This document shows positions 1 through 5,190 of a stretch of 5,602 nucleotides of DNA, piece by piece; position 1 is the first letter of the stretch, and the number at the start of each line of letters is the position of its first letter. Source of the stretch: Oscillibacter sp. (GTDB lineage Bacteria; Bacillota; Clostridia; Oscillospirales; Oscillospiraceae); NCBI GenBank assembly GCA_022796315.1, contig JAAWIL010000137.1, positions 1 to 5,602 of the forward strand, read 5' to 3'. The notes beneath the pieces were generated by a model, which saw only the letters and a program-made list of their open reading frames with translations, was not told the DNA's origin and made no database searches. The translations under genes were made by a program, and so were the position numbers.

Positions 1-1
1 A

Positions 2-99
2 TCCGCAGGCATCCTGACGGATGGCAAGGATTTTTTACGCAGTCAGGGCGGAAAATACGCCGCCAAGACATGCGCGGGGAGATTTTAAACAGGCTCTAA
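2..99 (+). repeat. Left copy of a 98-bp inverted repeat, probable end of an IS or MITE
   Basis: This stretch matches the reverse complement of 5505-5602 at 96 of 98 positions; the two mismatches fall in the T-run near 36 and at 53. Identity ends at GGCTC (92-96) followed by TAA (97-99). Read outward, this is TTA then GAGCCTGTTTAAAATC, which resembles an IS5-type terminus beside a TNA target; that family assignment is inference. Bases 1-22 form a hairpin: a 9-bp stem with one bulged base and a CAT loop. A shorter GC stem surrounds the A-run near 50-62. No transposase is encoded here, so the rest of the element would lie left of the window. Confidence 0.85.
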
Positions 100-165
100 A
101 AGTGTGGAAGCCGCCGGAGGGGCGCGCTCCACGGCGCCTGCGGGAAACGCAAAGGAGGTTCACGT

Positions 166-1470
166 ATGCACAAGACAGAATTAACGGATCTGCTGAGGTT
201 TTTGAACGCCAGCCCCAGCTGCTATCACGCCGCGGCCAACATAGCCTCCGCCCTGGAGAAGGCGGGCTTCACCCGTCTCTGGGAGTCCCGTCCCTGGGAC
301 GTGGCTCCGGGGGAGGGGTACTATGTTCTCCGGGGAGACGCCAGCCTGATCGCCTTCCGGGTGCCCCGGGACATCGTCTCCGGCTTTCGGATTGCCGCCG
401 CCCACAGCGACTCCCCCACCTTCAAGATTCGGGAGTCCGGGGAGGTCCCCTCCGCCGGGAACTGCCTGCGGCTCAGCGTGGAGCCCTACGGCGGCATGAT
501 CCAGCGCTCCTGGATGGACCGCCCCCTGTCCGTGGCGGGCCGGGTCATGGTCCGGGCAGAGGGGCGGATCGTCTCCCGCCTGGTGGACGTGGACCAGGAC
601 CTGCTGGTGATGCCCAGTGTCGCCATCCACATGGACCGGGAGGTGAACAAGGGCACGGCCCTGAAGGCCAACGTGGACCTGCTGCCCCTCTTTGCGGAGG
701 GCCGGGAGCCCGGGGAGTTCCGCCGCCTGATTGCCCGAACCGCCGGCGTGGCGGAGGGGGATCTGCTGGCCACGGACCTCTATCTCTATCCCCGGGCCCC
801 CGCCGTTCTGACGGGGCTGAACCGGGAGTTCCTGGCCGGCCCCCGGCTGGACGATCTCCTGTGCGCCTTTGGATGCCTCCAGGGCTTCCTGGCGGCGGAG
901 GAGAGCGGGAGTCTCCCGGTGCTGGCGGTGTTCCACAATGAGGAGGTGGGCAGCGGCACCCGCCAGGGGGCGGACTCCACCTTCCTGACAGACGTTCTGG
1001 AGCGGTTCTGTGACAGACTGGGGTACTTGGGAGAGAGCTGCCGGATCGCCGCGGCGGAGAGCTTCCTGGTGTCTGCGGACAACGCCCACGCCGTCCACCC
1101 GGCGCACCCGGAGTATGCCGACGGCCAGGAGGCCCCGGTGCTGAACGGCGGCATTGTGGTGAAGTACAGCGCCGCCCAGCGCTACACCACGGACGCCCTG
1201 TCCGACGCGTTGTTTCGGGAGATCTGCGGCGACGCCAGGGTGCCGGTGCAGCGCTACAGCAACCGGGCGGACCTCCCCGGCGGGGCCACCCTGGGCAACA
1301 TCAGCGCCGCCCATCTCTCCGTCCACAGCATCGACATCGGCCTGCCCCAGCTGGCCATGCACGCGGCCTACGAGGTGGCGGGAGCCAGGGACTACCAGTA
1401 TCTGGTCCGGGCCATGACGGCCTACTACTCCCGGCGCATCCGCTTTGGCCCGATGGGGGTGGAGCTGTGA
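166..1470 (+). CDS. apeB: M18 family aminopeptidase
   Basis: A 434-residue cytoplasmic metallo-aminopeptidase of family M18 (aspartyl aminopeptidase type), which removes N-terminal residues from peptides and contributes to peptide turnover. Length and colinearity fit the family. Visible motifs are HSDSP (80-84, metal ligand H80 and D82), DVDQDLLVMPSVAIHMDR (141-158), LDD (228-230, bridging Asp D229), FHNEEVGSGT (256-265, catalytic E259 and ligand E260), SADNAH (303-308, ligand D305) and a C-terminal LAMHAAYE (H399). Residue roles are assigned by family analogy. There is no signal peptide. The ATG at 166 is supported by AAGGAGG at 152-158, seven bases upstream. The stop overlaps the next gene by GTGA, so the two are probably translationally coupled. 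No clear promoter is visible between the repeat and this gene. In clostridia this family is usually annotated apeB; the exact peptide preference cannot be read from sequence. Confidence 0.95.
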   Translation: MHKTELTDLLRFLNASPSCYHAAANIASALEKAGFTRLWESRPWDVAPGEGYYVLRGDASLIAFRVPRDIVSGFRIAAAHSDSPTFKIRESGEVPSAGNCLRLSVEPYGGMIQRSWMDRPLSVAGRVMVRAEGRIVSRLVDVDQDLLVMPSVAIHMDREVNKGTALKANVDLLPLFAEGREPGEFRRLIARTAGVAEGDLLATDLYLYPRAPAVLTGLNREFLAGPRLDDLLCAFGCLQGFLAAEESGSLPVLAVFHNEEVGSGTRQGADSTFLTDVLERFCDRLGYLGESCRIAAAESFLVSADNAHAVHPAHPEYADGQEAPVLNGGIVVKYSAAQRYTTDALSDALFREICGDARVPVQRYSNRADLPGGATLGNISAAHLSVHSIDIGLPQLAMHAAYEVAGARDYQYLVRAMTAYYSRRIRFGPMGVEL

Positions 1471-1940
1471 GACTCTGGTTCAAGCAGCGGATGTTCTCCT
1501 GGTTTGACAGCTATGACATCTATGACGAGGCGGGGAATCCCGTCTACACCGTGGAGGGAAAGCTCTCCTGGGGCCACTGCCTCCACATCCTGGACGCCGC
1601 CGGGAATCACATCGGCACCGTGAAGGAGCGGGTACTGACCTTCCTGCCCCAGTTTGAGCTGTACGAGGGAGACCGGTATGTGGGCAGCATCCGCAAGGCC
1701 TTCACGTTCCTCACGCCCCGCTTTGACATCGACTGCGACGGCTGGCAGGTGGAGGGGAGCTTTCTGGAGTGGGACTACACCGTGTGGGACGCCTGCGGCT
1801 ACCAGGTGGCCGCGATCACCAAGGAGCTGTTTCAGTGGACGGACACCTACGTCATCGACGTGGCCCGGCCCCAGGATGCCCTGCGGGCGCTGATGCTGGT
1901 CCTGGCCATCGACGCGGAGAAGTGCTCCCGGAGCGGGTAA
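1467..1940 (+). CDS. LURP-one-related (YxjI-like, LOR) family protein
   Basis: A 157-residue soluble protein with the pattern of the LURP-one-related / Tubby-C2-like fold. It shows the opening LWFKQRMFSW (3-12), YDEAGNPVYTVEGKLSWGHCLHILDAAGN (19-47 region), the repeated beta-strand units ending in TFLPQFELY and TFLTPRFDI, then WQVEGSF (93-99), ITKELFQWTDTYVIDV (117-132), and a hydrophobic C-terminal helix ALMLVLAIDA (141-150). The molecular function of bacterial members is not established; phospholipid-scramblase-like relatives share the fold. The start is GTG at 1467, inside the stop of the aminopeptidase gene. It is preferred to the ATG at 1491 because the family begins with exactly this lost N-terminal strand. 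GGAG at 1461-1464 lies very close, so coupling to upstream translation is likely. There is no membrane segment apart from the helical tail, which is typical of the family. Confidence 0.88.
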   Translation: MRLWFKQRMFSWFDSYDIYDEAGNPVYTVEGKLSWGHCLHILDAAGNHIGTVKERVLTFLPQFELYEGDRYVGSIRKAFTFLTPRFDIDCDGWQVEGSFLEWDYTVWDACGYQVAAITKELFQWTDTYVIDVARPQDALRALMLVLAIDAEKCSRSG

Positions 1941-1996
1941 ATCTCAAAATCTCAAGATCCATGCGGGATCATTCATATGGAATAGGAGGCAACACC

Positions 1997-2551
1997 ATGA
2001 AGATGATGGACTTGGCGAATCAGCTGCTGTCCCCGGCGGAGCAGACGGAGCTCAGGGAGTCTCTGGACCTGTTGGAACGGGGGGAGGCATCCGAGTTCTA
2101 TGAGAGAAACCAGGTGGTGGTACACAAGCTCCTGTTTTTGCAGGACGAGGCGGAGTTTCTGGATTTCTCCGCCCAGGACCGGCTGGACGGGGAGTGCGTC
2201 TGCGCCGCTTTCCTGTGCGAGAAGGGATACGGCCTCCAGGTGGGCGGCTATGAGGAGGACTTGACCGAGCCCCTGACGGACTTCTTCGAGAAACAGGGTT
2301 TGGCCTCTCCGGAAGTCCGGGAGATCCTCAGCCGGGAGGTCATTTTCACGGACTGCGGCGATTTCGACAACTTTAAGGACGCCGTGACGGACCTCAACCA
2401 GGTGCTGGAGCCCCGGGGCCTCCGGCTGGCCGTGTGGGAGGACTGCCTGTACTGTGACTGTGAGTACACCATTCTGCTGCTGGAGAAGTCCCTGGCGGAA
2501 CAGGCGGCGGCCTCCTGGCAGAGCGAGTCCCTGGAACGGTACATATCATAA
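1997..2551 (+). CDS. Hypothetical acidic protein, 184 residues
   Basis: I do not recognise the family with confidence. The protein is soluble and strongly acidic, without a signal peptide or membrane segment. It has a helical N-terminal half (LANQLLSPAEQTELRESLDLLERG, about 6-29, then FYERNQVVVHKLLFLQDEAEF) and an alpha/beta C-terminal half with DFDNFKDAVTDLNQVLEPRGLRL (122-144) and VWEDCLYCDCEYTILLLEK (146-164). The second half loosely recalls small DUF6630-like domains, but that is only an impression. Four cysteines lie at 120, 150, 153 and 155. The reading frame is open upstream to 1769, but the ATG at 1997 is chosen because TAGGAGG at 1983-1989 precedes it by seven bases and the upstream part lies inside the previous gene. 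It follows that gene by 56 bp and is the last gene before a terminator, so co-transcription is likely. Confidence 0.8.
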   Translation: MKMMDLANQLLSPAEQTELRESLDLLERGEASEFYERNQVVVHKLLFLQDEAEFLDFSAQDRLDGECVCAAFLCEKGYGLQVGGYEEDLTEPLTDFFEKQGLASPEVREILSREVIFTDCGDFDNFKDAVTDLNQVLEPRGLRLAVWEDCLYCDCEYTILLLEKSLAEQAAASWQSESLERYIS

Positions 2552-2562
2552 TTCCGGCGAAA

Positions 2563-2595
2563 ACCCGCCGGTCAGGCGTTTCCTGACCGGCGGGT
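2563..2595. terminator. Strong hairpin terminator between convergent genes
   Basis: A perfect 14-bp stem (ACCCGCCGGTCAGG, 2563-2576, with its complement 2582-2595) closes a five-base loop and begins 11 bases after the stop of the acidic protein gene. A short T-rich stretch (GATTGTTTG) follows on the plus strand. On the minus strand TTTT overlaps and follows the stem, so it may work in both directions and also end the trmD transcript. The U-tracts are modest, so efficiency is uncertain. Confidence 0.8.
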
Positions 2596-2603
2596 GATTG
2601 TTT

Positions 2604-2831
2604 GCCCTTTCGGGCGGCGTGCGGCTGCGGTTCCTCCCGCGGATGCCGCAGCCGCCTCCCAGCATCGTCAAACCACTTGAAAAGCGGTACTCGATTTTCA
2701 AGGCGGGCAAAGTCCGCCGGCCCATTAAAATGGGCTGTGTTTTACCTATGTAGTTTACCACAGGCCGCTTCGCGGCCCCTGCGGCGCATTTGCGCCGCAG
2801 GGTTGAAAGGAAGCATTTGCTTCTTTTCAAC
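2604..2831 (-). other. Hairpin-rich spacer, candidate structured RNA or repeat
   Basis: The gene-free stretch 2552-2935 lies between convergent operons. After the terminator it holds a chain of perfect or near-perfect stems: 2604-2607/2612-2615; 2621-2630/2646-2655 (10 bp); 2676-2683/2695-2702 (8 bp); 2702-2706/2714-2718; 2720-2725/2730-2735; 2735-2739/2759-2763; 2763-2768/2772-2777; 2777-2788/2791-2802 (12 bp); and 2802-2814/2819-2831 (13 bp with one G-T pair). Some neighbours share bases and so compete. On the minus strand the first stem is closed by a GAAA tetraloop and another carries GCGAAGC, which favours minus-strand transcription as a long 3' region of the trmD mRNA or a separate RNA. 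No stem here has a proper U-run. Bases 2832-2935 hold nothing I can identify. The strand is inferred. Confidence 0.5.
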
Positions 2832-2935
2832 TGTGGTGACGATACATGAGGCAGGGCGGCCTGGTTCAGGAGAGGTCCGGCGGCTTTGGACCCGGCCCGG
2901 ACGCTCCCGTCTCCCCGCGCCGCCGGCGGATCAGC

Positions 2936-3718
2936 TCAAAGTGCCCCGTTGCGGGCGTCCCCGTCCTCCATGGCGATCTCGTCCTTTGCCTGCTGGAGAA
3001 CCTTCTTCTCCCCCTTGGTGGTCAGCCGGCTCTCGTCAAATTTGGCGAAGAGATCCGGGCGCCGCCGCATGGTCCGTTTGTAGCTCTCCTTCCTCCGCCA
3101 GTCCGCCACCTTCCCGTGGTCCCCGGAGAGCAGAACCTCCGGCACGGCCCGGTCATGCCACACGGCGGGCCGGGAGTACTGGGGATATTCCAGCAGCCCG
3201 CTCCAGTGGCTCTCCTCCTGGAAGCACTCCTCGTCCGGCAGCACACCGGGCGCCATGCGGCAGACGGCGTCCGCCACCGCCATGGCGGCGATCTCCCCGC
3301 CGGTGAGCACAAAGTCCCCCAGGGAGATCTCCTCATCCACGCACTCGTCGATGAACCGCTGGTCCACCCCCTCATAGTGGCCGCAGACCAGGATCAGGTG
3401 GTCATATTGGGCCTGCAGCTCCTTGGCTACCTCCTGGGTGAAGGTCCGGCCGCAGGGGGAGAGGAAGATGGTCCGGCCTGGCCCGTAGGTCTCCACCACG
3501 TGGGCGTGACAGCGGTACAGAGGGTCCGCCTGCATGACGGCCCCCCGGCCCCCGCCGTAGGGGTAGTCGTCCACCTGCATCTGCTTGTTGGTGGTGTACT
3601 CCCGAATCTGGTGGGTGGCAATGGCGATGTGCCCCCGCGCCTGGGCCCGGCCCAGGATGCTGACGTTCAGCACGGCGTCCACCGACTCCGGGAACAGGGT
3701 GCAGATATCAATTCTCAT
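2936..3718 (-). CDS. trmD: tRNA (guanine-37-N1)-methyltransferase TrmD
   Basis: A 260-residue SPOUT-class enzyme that uses S-adenosylmethionine to methylate N1 of G37 next to the anticodon, preventing +1 frameshifts. It acts in the cytosol as a dimer. Conserved blocks in order: IDICTLFPE (3-11), DDYPYGGGRGAVM (50-62), FLSPCGRTFTQ (85-95), LVCGHYEGVDQRF (110-122), EISLGDFVLTGGE (130-142, trefoil-knot cofactor region), VADAVCR (148-154, R154 matching the catalytic Arg) and GLLEYPQYSRP (174-184). The segment before GLLEYP reads EESH (168-171), with Glu where the E. coli protein has its catalytic Asp169. The start overlaps the end of rimM by 11 bp with only a weak GGGATGG ahead, so translation is probably coupled. 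Length is slightly above the usual 240-250 residues because of a charged C-terminal tail. No rplS follows. Confidence 0.98.
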   Translation of the reverse strand: MRIDICTLFPESVDAVLNVSILGRAQARGHIAIATHQIREYTTNKQMQVDDYPYGGGRGAVMQADPLYRCHAHVVETYGPGRTIFLSPCGRTFTQEVAKELQAQYDHLILVCGHYEGVDQRFIDECVDEEISLGDFVLTGGEIAAMAVADAVCRMAPGVLPDEECFQEESHWSGLLEYPQYSRPAVWHDRAVPEVLLSGDHGKVADWRRKESYKRTMRRRPDLFAKFDESRLTTKGEKKVLQQAKDEIAMEDGDARNGAL

Positions 3719-4214
3719 CAGACGCCATCCCCTCCCATACGGTGACCCGCATCCTGTTTTCCTCCAGATCCACCGACTGGATGAAGACCCCCGGCACGGC
3801 GGGAATCAGATACTCCCGGCTCCCCCGGACCGTGTAGACCCTGTGGGCGGGGTAGGGGTCCACCCGTACCAGCTCCCCCAGCTCCGCGCCGGTGGCGTCG
3901 TCCACCACCCGCAGGCCCAGCAGCTCGTCGTCGAAGTACTCCCCCTCCGGCAGGCGGGCGTCCTCCCGGCGGATATAGAGGTCCTTGTTCTTCAGGGCCA
4001 GGGCGGCGTTCATGTCGTCCACACCGGGGAATTTCATCAGGGCGAAGCTCTTGTGGACGTGGCTGGCCGTGGGTGAGACGGCCTGTCCGTCCAGATAGAA
4101 GGTTTTGAAGCGGGTGAGAAAGGCGGGATCGCCGTCCCGGGGCTGGACCCGGACCTCCCCCCGGATGCCGTGGGTGTTGACGATGCGTCCTACGTTGATG
4201 GTCTCTAATCTCAT
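3708..4214 (-). CDS. rimM: Ribosome maturation factor RimM
   Basis: A 168-residue factor that binds the 30S head region (S19) during late small-subunit assembly. The N-terminal RimM domain (about 5-85) shows VGRIVNTHGIRGEVRV (8-23) and the family phrase MKFPGVDDMNAALALKNKDLYI (60-81). The C-terminal PRC-barrel (about 92-165) shows EYFDDELLGLRVVD (92-105), LGELVRV and LIPAVPGVFIQSVDLE (136-151). Length is normal. The ATG at 4214 is preceded by AAAGGAG (4229-4223) at eight bases. It overlaps trmD by 11 bp, the usual arrangement. Upstream lies a 130-bp spacer with hairpins that separates it from the small unknown gene, so read-through from the rpsP promoter may be partial. Confidence 0.98.
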   Translation of the reverse strand: MRLETINVGRIVNTHGIRGEVRVQPRDGDPAFLTRFKTFYLDGQAVSPTASHVHKSFALMKFPGVDDMNAALALKNKDLYIRREDARLPEGEYFDDELLGLRVVDDATGAELGELVRVDPYPAHRVYTVRGSREYLIPAVPGVFIQSVDLEENRMRVTVWEGMASDEN

Positions 4215-4246
4215 GGAGAAAGCTCCTTTGGTAAAAGTTCTTTTGG

Positions 4247-4300
4247 GAACCTTTTCTTGCAGGAAAAGGTTCGGTCCCCGGCGAATCGCCCGCAGGGCGA
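4247..4300 (-). repeat. Two-hairpin spacer upstream of rimM, possible interspersed repeat
   Basis: A perfect 10-bp stem, GAACCTTTTC (4247-4256) with GAAAAGGTTC (4263-4272), has a six-base loop. A second 6-bp stem, TCGCCC/GGGCGA (4286-4291/4295-4300), has a GCA loop. A small AAAAG/CTTTT inverted pair (4233-4244) lies between the large hairpin and the rimM ribosome binding site. The flanking A-rich AGCAAGAAAAAGCGACAG (4302-4319) resembles intergenic repeats I associate with Oscillospiraceae genomes; that resemblance is from memory. No U-run follows the stem on the minus strand, so it is not a standard terminator. Confidence 0.5.
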
Positions 4301-4344
4301 CAGCAAGAAAAAGCGACAGAAAGCCCCGCAGCCGGACGCGCCCC

Positions 4345-4629
4345 CTACTCCGTCCGCAGGATTCCCTCCGCCAGGTCGTTCAGCTGTACCGGCGGCCTGC
4401 CCCGCAGGAATTCCCCGGTCGCCGGATGGACCAGCTCCCAGGGCCCGCCCTCCAGCGCGGGGTAACCGTCCAGAAGCTCCAGAATGCCCACGGTCATTTC
4501 ATAGGTGACCTCATACAGCGGTTCCTCCGCCGCGCCGCCGTGCCGGCAGAGACACGTCTGCACGCATTCCTCCTGAAGCTCCGCCAGCCGCGCATACAGC
4601 GCGGCCTGTGCCCGCGTCATGGATGTCAT
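4345..4629 (-). CDS. Small hypothetical protein with clustered cysteines
   Basis: A 94-residue acidic protein that I do not recognise. The N-terminal third is a predicted amphipathic helix (TRAQAALYARLAELQEEC, 5-22), continued by a cluster C22, C26, C28 and H30 that could bind a metal. A second helical stretch, EVTYEMTVGILELLDGY (40-56), and a C-terminal WELVHPATGEFLRG (64-77) follow. There is no signal peptide or membrane segment. The ATG at 4629 is preferred over the in-frame ATG at 4620 because the purine-rich GGGGGGACGG lies just upstream of it; the site is not canonical. It starts 22 bp after the PC4-like gene ends, so the two are probably co-transcribed. Being a tightly spaced same-strand frame supports a real gene, but coding is less certain than for its neighbours. 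Confidence 0.65.
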   Translation of the reverse strand: MTSMTRAQAALYARLAELQEECVQTCLCRHGGAAEEPLYEVTYEMTVGILELLDGYPALEGGPWELVHPATGEFLRGRPPVQLNDLAEGILRTE

Positions 4630-4651
4630 GAACCGTCCCCCCAGTCCGCCC

Positions 4652-4867
4652 TCAAAATACCGTCCGCTCCGCGAGAGCCTGCTTCAGCGCCGCCATCTCA
4701 CCGGCCGTCAGGGTTACGCCCTTTCCGCAGCGGCTGTGGTCCTCCCTCCAGGTCCGGATATCATAGACGGGCTCCCGGTCGTTCCAGCTGACCAGGTTCA
4801 GCTCCTTGATCCAGCCGTTGTTGGGCCGGGACAGGGCGGTGATGTGTTTGCAGATGGTAAACTTCAT
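4652..4867 (-). CDS. PC4/YdbC-family nucleic-acid-binding protein
   Basis: A 71-residue protein matching the short bacterial PC4 (transcriptional coactivator p15) family typified by Lactococcus YdbC, which forms dimers and binds single-stranded DNA or RNA. The whole protein is the domain: FTICKHITALS (3-13), GWIKELNLVSWNDREPVYDIRTW (18-40, beta strands of the binding face with K21 and W28), then GKGVTLTAGEMAALKQAL (48-65), the last strand and the dimerising helix. The frame is open to 5023, but the ATG at 4867 is chosen because GGAGG (4876-4872) precedes it closely. The family begins at this residue, and the upstream extension runs antisense-like through khpA and is compositionally junk. It lies 76 bp downstream of khpA, beyond a hairpin. 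Its placement in a ribosome and tRNA modification cluster suggests an RNA-related role, but that is inference. Confidence 0.9.
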   Translation of the reverse strand: MKFTICKHITALSRPNNGWIKELNLVSWNDREPVYDIRTWREDHSRCGKGVTLTAGEMAALKQALAERTVF

Positions 4868-4911
4868 AAAACCTCCACGCAGTTCGGCCCCTCCGCTTTC
4901 CCAGCAAAGAG

Positions 4912-4937
4912 GCTCCCGCAGCCAAAGCCGCGGGAGC
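4912..4937 (-). terminator. Hairpin after khpA, possible partial terminator
   Basis: An 8-bp perfect stem (GCTCCCGC at 4912-4919 with GCGGGAGC at 4930-4937) and ten-base loop starts six bases past the khpA stop. On the minus strand it is followed by CTCTTTG, a very short T-run. Position fits a terminator; the weak tract suggests attenuation or mRNA end protection, with some read-through into the PC4-like gene. Confidence 0.5.
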
Positions 4938-4943
4938 TCTCCT

Positions 4944-5174
4944 TCAGTCCACGATATCGACGGAAACCTTGGTGCCGGTGCGCTGGGCGCAGGACCGGAC
5001 CACCGTCCGGATCTCCTTGGCAATCCGGCCCTGACGGCCGATTACCTTGCCCATGTCGTCGGGGGCGACGCGCAGCTCCAGCGTCAGCTCCTGCTCGCCG
5101 GGGACCTCCGTGACGGAGACGGCGTCAGGATTGTCCACCAGGTTCCTGGCGATGTAGAGCAGCAAGTCCTTCAT
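4944..5174 (-). CDS. khpA: KH-domain RNA-binding protein KhpA (YlqC)
   Basis: A 76-residue single KH-domain protein. KhpA proteins pair with KhpB/EloR (Jag) and bind many cellular RNAs; in streptococci and lactobacilli they affect cell elongation and division. The sequence shows the N-terminal helix MKDLLLYIARNLVDNPDAV, a beta strand ELTLELRVAPDDMGKVIG, and the KH signature GRQG (46-49) followed by RIAKEIRTVVR (50-60) and TKVSVDIVD. Length is typical. The ATG at 5174 has GGAGG (5186-5182) at seven bases. It lies 16 bp after rpsP, the standard neighbour in Firmicutes, so the two form one transcript. A hairpin follows its stop. Confidence 0.96.
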   Translation of the reverse strand: MKDLLLYIARNLVDNPDAVSVTEVPGEQELTLELRVAPDDMGKVIGRQGRIAKEIRTVVRSCAQRTGTKVSVDIVD

Positions 5175-5190
5175 GTGTGGTCCTCCGGAA

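Noticed and set aside
21..941. Plus-strand frame of 306 residues starting in the left repeat
   Set aside because: It overlaps the aminopeptidase in another frame, with low-complexity Arg/Gly/Pro composition and no ribosome binding site.
181..1362. Long open frame of 393 residues on the minus strand
   Set aside because: It is antisense to the aminopeptidase, rich in Gly, Pro, Arg and His, shows no family motifs, and is a by-product of high GC at third positions.
1769..1996. Upstream extension of the 184-residue acidic protein
   Set aside because: It lies within the LURP-one-related gene in another frame and is Gly/Arg-rich; TAGGAGG at 1983-1989 marks the real start.
2777..2802. Intrinsic terminator of the trmD operon at this stem
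   Set aside because: The stem is strong, but neither strand has a T-run after it; the hairpin at 2563-2595 is a better candidate.
2546..2830. Minus-strand frame of 94 residues through the convergent spacer
   Set aside because: It reads straight through the terminator and all the hairpins, is basic and unstructured in composition, and has no good ribosome binding site.
2846..3745. Plus-strand frame of 299 residues opposite trmD
   Set aside because: TrmD on the other strand carries every conserved motif; this frame is its GC-driven shadow.
4868..5023. N-terminal extension of the PC4-like protein into khpA
   Set aside because: The added 52 residues are Pro/Arg/Ser-rich, overlap khpA in another frame and run through its hairpin, while a GGAGG precedes the internal ATG where the family starts.
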